Shown here: one piece after another, positions 1 through 6,046 of the stretch
Numbering within the stretch: the stretch's first letter is position 1
Layout of the letters: each line of letters opens with the position of its first letter
DNA from: Proteiniphilum sp.
Lineage (GTDB): Bacteria; Bacteroidota; Bacteroidia; Bacteroidales; Dysgonomonadaceae
Reading direction: 5' to 3'
DNA length: 8,433 nt
Assembly: GCA_012728465.1 (NCBI GenBank)
Contig: JAAYFB010000240.1
Span: 1-8,433, forward strand
Position numbers and translations under genes: made by a program
The notes under the pieces: model-generated
Seen by the model: only the letters and a program-made list of their open reading frames with translations
Database searches by the model: none
Told to the model about the DNA's origin: nothing

Positions 1-1
1 G

Positions 2-151
2 CATCGTCATAATTCAGGACAAAGCCGATACACAAAGTCTGGTATTCCATGGAAATTGGTTTACAGTGAAGAATATTCAACTAGGGGTGAGGCAATGAAG
101 CGTGAGAATGAAATAAAGAGATGGAAAAGTCATACTCGTATAAATAGGTAA
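2..151 (+). CDS. GIY-YIG nuclease-domain protein, C-terminal part (cut by window edge)
   Basis: An open frame runs from the window edge to a TAA at 149-151 and encodes the last 49 or so residues of a protein. The peptide contains SGIPWKLVYSEEY followed by EAMKRENEIKRWK. This is the usual ending of small stand-alone GIY-YIG proteins (UPF0213/YhbQ-like), in which a Glu in the helix ahead of the 'IK.W' motif helps bind the catalytic metal. The GIY and YIG motifs themselves lie outside the window, so catalytic completeness cannot be judged. Members of this family are usually 80-100 residues, so about half the gene is present. Their cellular role is poorly defined; DNA nicking or repair is the usual inference from the fold. 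It is not obviously linked to the following gene, which has its own promoter 230 bases downstream. Confidence 0.85.
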   Translation, partial: HRHNSGQSRYTKSGIPWKLVYSEEYSTRGEAMKRENEIKRWKSHTRINR

Positions 152-380
152 GTAAGTATTAACAAAGTGGGGAAAAGAAATTGCAAAAATATGAAGGTTT
201 TTATTTGCAAGTTATACCGTAAAACCTTTTTAATGTAACGCTATGAAAGGACTATACACAATGGCTCAATATTGCATTGTGATACGGTTGTTATTATTCA
301 ATAAATCGTTTATTACTTCTCTGTTTATCCATTAATTTGAAAGTAAATAAAATTTTGTAATTATATTTCTTAAAACTAGC
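152..380. other. Intergenic region with no convincing gene
   Basis: This A+T-rich gap lies between the nuclease gene and the GH16 promoter. A 30-codon ATG frame at 243-335 has no recognisable protein character. A 5-bp CCTTT/AAAGG inverted match near 225-250 is too weak to call a terminator. I see nothing else in it. Confidence 0.6.
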
Positions 381-388
381 TATATTTG
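381..388 (+). promoter_or_regulatory. Bacteroidota-type -7 promoter box for the GH16 gene
   Basis: TATATTTG fits the Bacteroidota housekeeping-sigma -7 consensus TAnnTTTG. A TTTG at 354-357 could be the -33 element, although the 23-base spacer is slightly long. Transcription would start near 395, giving a leader of about 20 bases before the ATG at 417. The leader has no Shine-Dalgarno sequence, which is normal for this phylum. Confidence 0.6.
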
Positions 389-416
389 TATTTCACAATT
401 AAACACAGAAAAGCTT

Positions 417-1238
417 ATGAGGAAAATATTTTTACTACTTATTGCACCTATCATTTTGCTAACTGCTACGCAATGTAAGCAGGGAGAGAAGGAAAGTAAT
501 GATGGGAAATGGAAATTGGTTTGGGAAGATGATTTTAAAGGAAAGGATATTGATGAAACTAAATGGGCAAGAATTCCTCGTGGACAAAGCGATTGGAATA
601 ACTATATGAGTGATCATGACGATCTTTATGAAGTAAAAGATGGTCAGCTTATTCTTCGTGGTATCCAAAACACTATTGAGCCAAATGATACTGCACCTTT
701 CTTGACAGGAGGAGTTTATACAAAAGATAAAAAGAATTTTGGCTTTGGTAGATTAGAAATTAAAGCAAAACTAAATCCAGCTAAAGGTGCATGGCCAGCA
801 TTTTGGATGTTACCTGTTGACACTAAATGGCCACTAGGTGGTGAGATAGATATTATGGAGAGACTGAGCCACGATAGGATGATATATCAAACAATTCACA
901 CACAATATACACTTAAGCATGGAATAAAGGATAATCCACCTTCGAGCACAGTTGTTGGCATCAATCCTGATAAATTCAACGTGTATGCGATTGAAAAATA
1001 TCCTGATAGCCTAGTGTTTTACATAAACGATACCAAAACTAAGAACTATCCACGTATCGATACTGATATAGAAGAGCAGTTTCCATTTGCAGACCATGAC
1101 TTTTATCTTTTGCTAGATATGCAGCTAGGAGGTAGTTGGGTAGGAGCTGTTAATCCTGACGAGTTGCCAGTAGAGATGATGATCGATTGGGTAAAGTTTT
1201 ATGAACTAAACGAAGAACATCAAGAGGGTGTGAAGTAA
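417..1238 (+). CDS. Glycoside hydrolase family 16 lipoprotein (endo-beta-glucanase/laminarinase-like)
   Basis: This is a complete 273-residue protein. Residues 1-19 form a hydrophobic signal peptide ending at Cys20, so it is probably a lipoprotein; the -1 residue is Gln, which is unusual for a lipobox. The rest is a single GH16 beta-jelly-roll domain. It has the TGGVYT...FGFGRLEIKAKL strands (97-119), the aromatic cleft motif GAWPAFWMLP (124-133) and the catalytic signature EIDIME (143-148). By family knowledge Glu143 is the nucleophile, Asp145 the helper and Glu148 the acid/base. The ending (DMQLGGSWVG, then MMIDWVKFY) closes the fold. The enzyme should cut beta-1,3 or mixed beta-1,3/1,4 glucans, or related beta-galactans, by a retaining mechanism in the cell envelope. 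The exact substrate cannot be read from the sequence. There is no carbohydrate-binding module and no SusC/SusD pair beside it, so it does not look like part of a polysaccharide utilisation locus within this window. Confidence 0.92.
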   Translation: MRKIFLLLIAPIILLTATQCKQGEKESNDGKWKLVWEDDFKGKDIDETKWARIPRGQSDWNNYMSDHDDLYEVKDGQLILRGIQNTIEPNDTAPFLTGGVYTKDKKNFGFGRLEIKAKLNPAKGAWPAFWMLPVDTKWPLGGEIDIMERLSHDRMIYQTIHTQYTLKHGIKDNPPSSTVVGINPDKFNVYAIEKYPDSLVFYINDTKTKNYPRIDTDIEEQFPFADHDFYLLLDMQLGGSWVGAVNPDELPVEMMIDWVKFYELNEEHQEGVK

Positions 1239-1266
1239 TATAGCATTACTCACAATAAATAATACT

Positions 1267-1298
1267 AAAAGGCTGCTCACTATGTTGAACAGCCTTTT
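1267..1298. terminator. Bidirectional hairpin terminator between convergent genes
   Basis: AAAAGGCTG (1267-1275) pairs perfectly with CAGCCTTTT (1290-1298). After one mismatch the pairing extends by three more base pairs (TCA/TGA) around a 6-base loop. A T-run follows on the + strand, and the A-run on the left gives a shorter U-run on the - strand. It sits between the GH16 stop at 1238 and the btuG stop at 1327, so it can end both transcripts. Confidence 0.85.
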
Positions 1299-1326
1299 TT
1301 GATATATGGTTCGCAATTATTATCGC

Positions 1327-2400
1327 TTAATATTCAATAACCACTGTAGGATTAATACCAGTTGCTTTAACACTATATTTATGAACTCCATCCTTATCAA
1401 AGGCATGCACATTGCCAGGAGTTGTGTAGTCAGTTTCCGTTAAATACAAGTTATTAGACTCAGATCCTATTGAGATATGATATGGAGTAGTCATTTTAAA
1501 GTCAGCAGGAAGAATATTGTCTTTAATAACTTCACCACTCATGCAGTCGTAAGCAGTAACTATTTCTTTGTCGTAATCCTCAATCACAATGTAAGCTATG
1601 TTGTTTGCTAATACAAATTTACTTGGCACGATTCCCTCTATTGTATTAACTTCATTGCTTTTAGCATCAATTACACATAATGAAGCTGGGTATTTAGGAT
1701 TAATCCAATCTATTCCATCATAAACTGCTCTGGTAGAAAAGTATATGTTTCCTTTCGAGTCAGGATACAATTGAAATGGGTTTTTGCCTACTTCTATTTT
1801 CTTTTCTTCTTTGAATGTCTCTATGTCAATAACTGATATAGTGTTATCATGATTGTTATTTATAAAGTCCAATGCACCAGAGTTAGCAACATAAAGCTTG
1901 CCATCCCAAACACACAACCCTTCGGGATCACGACCAACTGTTATGGTTGCCTCCTTTTGCAAAGAAATTGTGTCAATGCGAGTAACTGTATCATCATAAG
2001 AGCTAAGATATACCTTACCACCATGAGCTACCATTTTGTTGGGTTCTTGTGATATGTTATTAATTTGAGTGACTTCTCCAGTATGTATGTCAATAACTTC
2101 AACTGTGTTTGATTTGCTCACAGAAATATATACTTTGCCTCCATACTTTATCATATCACTAGCAGTATCTCCTAAGCCACGTTTGCTTATCTCATTAAAA
2201 TAGTCAATTGTCAGCTTTTCGCTTTCAATGTCATACTTAGCCAATGAGGCAGTGTTATTATTCATTACCCCTTCGTGGAGTATGAGTAACGAGTGCTCCG
2301 CTTTATCATTATTGTCATCATCTATGTCAGGAGTTGAGCTTTCGCACGAGATTACAAAAAGGGCAATCATAGCCACAAATAGTAAATAATACTTTTTCAT
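1327..2400 (-). CDS. btuG: BtuG-like surface cobalamin-binding beta-propeller lipoprotein
   Basis: This 357-residue lipoprotein has a signal peptide (1-18) with lipobox VISC and lipidated Cys19. The acidic stretch DIDDDNND follows, resembling the Bacteroidota signal for export to the outer face of the outer membrane. From residue 37 I count seven repeats of the YVTN/YncE-like pattern 'G-K-(V/L/I)-Y-(I/L/V)... ID-x-x-(T/S)-x-E-V', near 37-63, 88-110, 127-148, 166-197, 216-251, 266-291 and 315-338. A closing strand, GINPTVVIEY, ends the protein. Seven blades, this length, and position directly after a cobalamin-riboswitch-controlled BtuB-like receptor match BtuG of gut Bacteroides. That protein binds B12 very tightly at the surface and hands it to BtuB. 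The start lies 14 bases after the receptor stop, so the two are surely co-transcribed. The fold alone would fit other YncE-like or DUF5074 proteins; the BtuG call rests on the locus. Confidence 0.82.
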   Translation of the reverse strand: MKKYYLLFVAMIALFVISCESSTPDIDDDNNDKAEHSLLILHEGVMNNNTASLAKYDIESEKLTIDYFNEISKRGLGDTASDMIKYGGKVYISVSKSNTVEVIDIHTGEVTQINNISQEPNKMVAHGGKVYLSSYDDTVTRIDTISLQKEATITVGRDPEGLCVWDGKLYVANSGALDFINNNHDNTISVIDIETFKEEKKIEVGKNPFQLYPDSKGNIYFSTRAVYDGIDWINPKYPASLCVIDAKSNEVNTIEGIVPSKFVLANNIAYIVIEDYDKEIVTAYDCMSGEVIKDNILPADFKMTTPYHISIGSESNNLYLTETDYTTPGNVHAFDKDGVHKYSVKATGINPTVVIEY

Positions 2401-2414
2401 TTTAGTTTTTATAA

Positions 2415-4430
2415 TTAGAAATTTAATATAATATTCGCTCTATACGATCGTCCAGGCATTGGGAAATTGCGAACAATCTGATAGTTTTTGTTTAATAAGT
2501 TTATTCCTTCGATGCTTAATGTTAGCTCACCAATCTTCGTGTTCAACACTTTTGATAGAGTTACACCGTGGTCATAATAGCCTTTCATTAGATACTGTGG
2601 AGCATTGTATGCATTGTAGTATCTCTCACCCGACCACAATAGCGAGTAAGCAAAGTCAATCCACTTAGTTTCTATTGCTGCACGTGCCGAGCCAGAGTTA
2701 ACTGGAGTGTAGGGCAATTGGTGATTATATGTCGATTTATCAGCATCGGTTTTGTCTAAAGCTTTTTGGTAAGTGTAAGATGCTGATAATAGCAGATTCG
2801 CTTTTCTATTTATGCTGATTGCCGACTCAATAGTCGCATCCACACCATTAATCTCAACTTTGCCAAAGTTCATCATAGCCCATTGGTGTAGATTGGAAGT
2901 GGGATAGGCTACTATTTTATTCTTCACATCATTGTGATACACATCGGCCGTAATTTTAAATAAGGGTATATGTTTTGCGATCGAAGTGCTGTATGTTATC
3001 CCCAAGTTATATTGAGTGGCATCTTCTGGTTTAAGGCTACGTGTGCCAACCAATGGATAATAAAGATCGTTGAAAGTGGGAAGTCTGAAGCTGTTTTTAT
3101 AAAAAGCCCTAATGTGGAAGTCTTTGTTAGCAAATGGTTTGGTAGATATACTTATATGTGGCGATAGCTTGCCATGATTATCACTTGCCGAGCCACTCTC
3201 AACAGACTCAATAGTTTGTGTGTAAACTACGCTAGCTGTTGCAATCGCATATTCATTAATCCATTTGGCAGCCAAAGCCGATTGCGATAAAAGTCGAGTG
3301 GGGGCGGCAAACGATTTTCTATTTGAGGTCATCGTGGAAGATGATAAGTCGGTAGTAGCAGAAAATGATATATAGTTAAATGCTTTGTACAATACTGAAG
3401 CCGAGCCATATATCTCGCTCTGATTAAATATATCCTCTATTCCATTTTCGTTGCCCAAGTATGTAGGGTCTATATACTTTAAATAACCATGATTGTATTT
3501 TGCATTTGCCTTAACTGACCATTTGTTATTCAATGAGTGCTCGATGTGTCCTTGTGCAAAAAAGGTTTCATCCCATAGTCGTTGTTTCGAGTAGCCTTGT
3601 GTATTATAGTATATTGTGGCACCAGGCAATCCTCTTTCCGAGTTGTAATAATATAGACGCACATCGGCATTAGTATTTTGAGAAAAGTTGGCATACAAAG
3701 CTCCTTCGAGTCTTATGTTGTTCACATCACTATTCTCACGTCTCTCCACAGAAGAGCTATCTACACCCTCTACACCATAATGTAGCACATATGGATATTC
3801 TCCGTTTGATGTCAACCACTCACCATTAAAGTTTGCAGTGAGCACATCCGAAAGCTTTATATTAGTATTGAATGCTGGATTGAGCAATCCAAAAGATCCC
3901 CCTTTTAGTGATACCTTGCCATTTATTACTTCTCCATTTTTAAAAGATGGGCTAACTGTAACAATATTTAATGCCGAAGCCGATGACATTTCTCTTGCTG
4001 TCACAAATATCTGATCGTTCTGTCCTGTGATAAGTGAGATGCTCTCTACGTTGTCCAACGAAAATCGACCAATATCTATTTGTCCCGACTGAACATCCGT
4101 CACAGCAATTCCATTGTAGCTCACTGAGGTGTGATTTGACCCCAAACTCCTTACCGATATTGTTTTTAATCCCCCAATGCCCCCATAGTCTTTTATGGAC
4201 ACACCCGAAAAGTGCTTCACAGCATCTGATACATTAAGTGCCTGTATGTTTTTTATTGATTTGCCCGACATCACTTGCATTGGCGATGTTGAGCGCATCT
4301 CTCTGTCAAATCCTCTAGTAGTTACAACCAGCTCTTCAAGCTGTATGCTATCGGCAATACTTTGCCCATACACATTGCTTGCACATACAAGTAGTGTGAA
4401 CCAAAATAGATATTTATAAAATAAACTCAT
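2415..4430 (-). CDS. btuB: BtuB-like TonB-dependent outer-membrane cobalamin receptor
   Basis: This 671-residue receptor has a signal peptide of about 22 residues (cleavage expected after NVYG). A TonB box, LEELVVTT (31-38), comes next, then a plug domain starting SPMQVMSGKSIKNIQ and including VSDAVKHFSGVSIKDYGG and SVRSLGS. The 22-strand barrel ends in GRSYRANIILNF, with the terminal Phe used for outer-membrane assembly. There is no N-terminal carboxypeptidase-like domain, so it is not a SusC-type transporter. The length is near that of BtuB (about 600) plus modest loop extensions. The cobalamin riboswitch in its leader and the downstream btuG gene identify the substrate as cobalamin or a related corrinoid; the barrel sequence alone would not. 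I chose the ATG at 4430. A TTG one codon upstream is in frame but needs no invoking. No Shine-Dalgarno site is visible; the start is preceded by an A/T-rich stretch and a small hairpin. Confidence 0.88.
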   Translation of the reverse strand: MSLFYKYLFWFTLLVCASNVYGQSIADSIQLEELVVTTRGFDREMRSTSPMQVMSGKSIKNIQALNVSDAVKHFSGVSIKDYGGIGGLKTISVRSLGSNHTSVSYNGIAVTDVQSGQIDIGRFSLDNVESISLITGQNDQIFVTAREMSSASALNIVTVSPSFKNGEVINGKVSLKGGSFGLLNPAFNTNIKLSDVLTANFNGEWLTSNGEYPYVLHYGVEGVDSSSVERRENSDVNNIRLEGALYANFSQNTNADVRLYYYNSERGLPGATIYYNTQGYSKQRLWDETFFAQGHIEHSLNNKWSVKANAKYNHGYLKYIDPTYLGNENGIEDIFNQSEIYGSASVLYKAFNYISFSATTDLSSSTMTSNRKSFAAPTRLLSQSALAAKWINEYAIATASVVYTQTIESVESGSASDNHGKLSPHISISTKPFANKDFHIRAFYKNSFRLPTFNDLYYPLVGTRSLKPEDATQYNLGITYSTSIAKHIPLFKITADVYHNDVKNKIVAYPTSNLHQWAMMNFGKVEINGVDATIESAISINRKANLLLSASYTYQKALDKTDADKSTYNHQLPYTPVNSGSARAAIETKWIDFAYSLLWSGERYYNAYNAPQYLMKGYYDHGVTLSKVLNTKIGELTLSIEGINLLNKNYQIVRNFPMPGRSYRANIILNF

Positions 4431-4435
4431 CAATA

Positions 4436-4452
4436 CCGAATTTTAATTTCGG
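4436..4452 (-). promoter_or_regulatory. Hairpin at the btuB translation start (possible riboswitch expression platform)
   Basis: On the - strand CCGAA (4452-4448) can pair with TTCGG (4440-4436) around a 7-base A/T loop, ending five bases before the btuB ATG. The same upstream arm (CCGAAA, 4452-4447) can instead pair with TTTCGG (4531-4526) closer to the riboswitch. The two pairings exclude each other. This fits control of ribosome access, as in other Gram-negative cobalamin riboswitches, but the role here is inferred from base pairing alone. Confidence 0.4.
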
Positions 4453-4553
4453 CAAAGCTTAAAGAAAAAGATACGCTTGTGAATATACAATATATATAGT
4501 TGCGGTCGTTTTCAAGCTCCATTCCCCGAAAGCTATTTAACTTAATTGAAACT

Positions 4554-4748
4554 ATTTGGCAGGTCTTCTGACTTACTTCTATGTTTGTCGGCCTTCCCAT
4601 TCTGCACAATGTGCAGGCCAGTGGCGGTAGAGGTATTTTGCAAACATATTTTGTGTGAAGCTTACAGCAGCGGGTCTGTTTAGGATTTGCACCTAATTCC
4701 CTTTTCATCAATCTGTTTTGTATGAATTAAAATAGATTGAAACCAAAC
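4554..4748 (-). ncRNA. Cobalamin (adenosylcobalamin-class) riboswitch
   Basis: Reading the - strand, all the conserved blocks of the cobalamin riboswitch are present in order. Stem P1 can form between GTTTGG (4748-4743) and CCAAAT (4559-4554). A 5' hairpin has 7-bp arms (4740-4734 with 4714-4708). The core AAAAGGGAA (4705-4697) is followed by GGTGCAAATCC. The B12 box CAGACCCGCTGCTGTAAG lies at 4678-4661. Next come GCCACTG (4625-4619), a hairpin with perfect 6-bp arms (4616-4611 with 4607-4602), and GGGAAGGCC (4598-4590). The 3' signature GTCAGAAGACCTGCC is at 4572-4558. No key block looks broken. It lies 124 bases upstream of btuB in the same direction and should reduce btuB-btuG expression when cobalamin is bound. 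The poor U-tract in the leader argues for translational rather than transcriptional control. Confidence 0.96.
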
Positions 4749-4757
4749 TTAACGGTA

Positions 4758-4765
4758 CAAAGGTA
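4758..4765 (-). promoter_or_regulatory. -7 promoter box of the btuB-btuG operon
   Basis: TACCTTTG on the - strand matches TAnnTTTG exactly. It would start transcription near 4751, just ahead of the 5' arm of riboswitch stem P1 at 4748. The box and the RNA structure therefore support each other. The -33 element is not clear. Confidence 0.65.
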
Positions 4766-4822
4766 ACAATAATAAATCGGTTATTTAAATGCTATGATAC
4801 ATATATTATTTTCAATCTTGCA

Positions 4823-5290
4823 TTAAATAATATTGTCTAGCCTAAATCTTAGAACTTTTTTTAGACATTCCAAACTCAATTGAACTTGATATCCTATTTT
4901 GCCAGCATTAAAAATAATTGTTTCAAACTCTATGGCCGAATTATCAATAGTAACTTCAAACTCTTTTTTCATTCCTATGGGTGAGCATCCTCCATGCACA
5001 TACCCTGTGAGTGCTAGCAAATCTTTTTGCTTTATCATATGTATAGATTTTTCATTCACACTCATGGCCGCCTTTCTTAAGTCTAGCTCATCTGACACTG
5101 GAACTAAGAATACATAGTTTGTGCCCGATTTGCCAAGTGTAACTAAGGTTTTAAACATTTGTCTCGGGTTCAAACCTAGCGTTTTTGCCACTTCTTCGCC
5201 ACTCACTGCGTCTGTGTCAGCATAAGAGTATGATTTGTATTCTATCTTAGCCTTATCCAGAATTCTAATAACATTGGTTTTGTTTGACAT
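4823..5290 (-). CDS. ybaK: YbaK/EbsC-family Cys-tRNA(Pro) deacylase
   Basis: This 155-residue cytoplasmic protein is a full-length stand-alone YbaK/EbsC domain, related to the editing domain of prolyl-tRNA synthetase. The family hydrolyses Cys-tRNA(Pro) formed when prolyl-tRNA synthetase mischarges tRNA(Pro) with cysteine. Visible hallmarks are MFKTLV with Lys47, corresponding to the essential lysine of H. influenzae YbaK, and the glycine loop HGGCSPIGMKK (99-109). NAGKIGYQVQLS near the C-terminus is also typical. The Cys in the GGCSPIG loop is common in the EbsC branch. The ATG at 5290 is preceded by AAAAGAGAT, a weak purine-rich ribosome site. It is separated from the upstream carbonic-anhydrase-like gene by a long hairpin, and from the btuB operon by the riboswitch promoter. 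It is therefore probably an independent gene, or at most a readthrough product. Confidence 0.9.
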   Translation of the reverse strand: MSNKTNVIRILDKAKIEYKSYSYADTDAVSGEEVAKTLGLNPRQMFKTLVTLGKSGTNYVFLVPVSDELDLRKAAMSVNEKSIHMIKQKDLLALTGYVHGGCSPIGMKKEFEVTIDNSAIEFETIIFNAGKIGYQVQLSLECLKKVLRFRLDNII

Positions 5291-5338
5291 ATCTCTTTTG
5301 TTGTAGGTCTGCTTTTTTGTTATCCAATCAAAATAACA

Positions 5339-5380
5339 AAAGGCCCTCTATCTTAATTTATCAATTAGAAGGGGACCTTT
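5339..5380 (-). terminator. Imperfect long hairpin after the carbonic-anhydrase-like gene
   Basis: On the - strand AAAGG (5380-5376) pairs with CCTTT (5343-5339). The stem continues inward through a G-U pair, C-G pairs and an AATT-rich inner stem around a GATA loop. TTTTGTTATTTT follows on the - strand. This is a reasonable intrinsic terminator 36 bases after the stop of the gene at 5416, and it lies ahead of ybaK. Confidence 0.6.
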
Positions 5381-5415
5381 AATGTTTGAATTTATTTCAT
5401 TTACGATAACTACCT

Positions 5416-5943
5416 CTATTTTTCTTCCTCATCCTTAAACCACGAAGAGTACATCAAATAGTTGCTTGCAATTCGTTGGTTCATCTCCTTAGATTGTGTG
5501 GGGTCAACCTTCTTCACAAACTTTGCTGGCACACCTGCATAAATGCTGCCTGGCTCCACCTGTGTGTTCGACAAAACTACTGATCCTGCTGCAATAATAG
5601 CCCCTTCGCCAATCACAGCATGGTCAAGTATCACCGAACCCATACCGATAAGAGACCCATTTTTAAGCTCTGCACCATGGATAACTACGTTGTGCCCAAT
5701 TGTAACATCATCCTCTATTATTGATACTGACTTTTGGTAAAGGGTGTGTATCACTGTGCCGTCTTGAATGTTTACGCGATTGCCAATTCTTATTGAATTT
5801 ACATCACCACGAATCACAGCATTAAACCACACACTGCAATCGTCACCCATCACCACATCACCTATAATTGTAGCATTCTCTGCCAAGTAGCATCTTTCGC
5901 CCATTTGGGGAGTAAATCCTCTCACTGATTTTATTAGTGCCAT
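5416..5943 (-). CDS. Gamma-class carbonic anhydrase-like left-handed beta-helix protein
   Basis: This 175-residue protein belongs to the YrdA/PaaY/CamH type of gamma-carbonic anhydrase family. It is built of hexapeptide repeats ([ILV]-G-x-x-x-x) from about residue 20 to 140, with a C-terminal helix after VPAKFVKKVDP; such proteins form trimers. The three zinc histidines are visible as His66 (GTVIH), His84 (TIGH) and His89 (VVIHG). The accompanying residues Arg45 and Asp47 (IRGD) and Gln60-Asp61 (NIQDG) are also in place. The acidic loop and the proton-shuttle glutamates of the archaeal enzyme Cam are absent (Val48 follows RGD), as in most bacterial members. Carbonic anhydrase activity is therefore possible but not assured; a metal-dependent acyl or thioester-related role is the alternative. 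The ATG at 5943 fits the family N-terminus (MALIKSVRGFTPQMG). Confidence 0.9.
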   Translation of the reverse strand: MALIKSVRGFTPQMGERCYLAENATIIGDVVMGDDCSVWFNAVIRGDVNSIRIGNRVNIQDGTVIHTLYQKSVSIIEDDVTIGHNVVIHGAELKNGSLIGMGSVILDHAVIGEGAIIAAGSVVLSNTQVEPGSIYAGVPAKFVKKVDPTQSKEMNQRIASNYLMYSSWFKDEEEK

Positions 5944-5970
5944 CTTCTCTATATTTTAATCTTCAATAGA

Positions 5971-6013
5971 TGAGGGAAGGTACGTTATATTGTTTATAAG
6001 TGCCCTTCCCTCA
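5971..6013 (-). terminator. Long hairpin between the aminopeptidase and carbonic-anhydrase-like genes
   Basis: TGAGGGAAGG (5971-5980) is perfectly complementary to CCTTCCCTCA (6004-6013), a 10-bp stem. An inner 5-bp TTATA/TATAA stem can form within the 23-base loop. It lies 33 bases after the aminopeptidase stop and 27 bases before the next start. The U-run after it on the - strand is poor, so it may be a weak terminator, an mRNA end-stabilising structure or a leader element of the next gene. Confidence 0.5.
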
Positions 6014-6046
6014 AGTTAGTTTATTTTGTTTGAAGCAATAATACGT

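Noticed and set aside
243..335. 30-codon + strand frame upstream of GH16
   Set aside because: It has no ribosome site, no family resemblance, and an A+T-rich composition like its non-coding surroundings.
4431..4433. TTG as btuB start codon
   Set aside because: An ATG follows immediately and gives a normal signal peptide; there is no reason to prefer the rarer start.
4473..4510. Intrinsic terminator in the btuB leader
   Set aside because: A run of T with one C interruption is present on the - strand (4470-4462), but the preceding hairpins are short and A/T-rich, so transcriptional termination is unlikely.
4430..4711. 93-codon - strand reading frame ahead of btuB
   Set aside because: It lies entirely within the cobalamin riboswitch and leader; its sequence is explained by RNA structure and shows no protein-family character.
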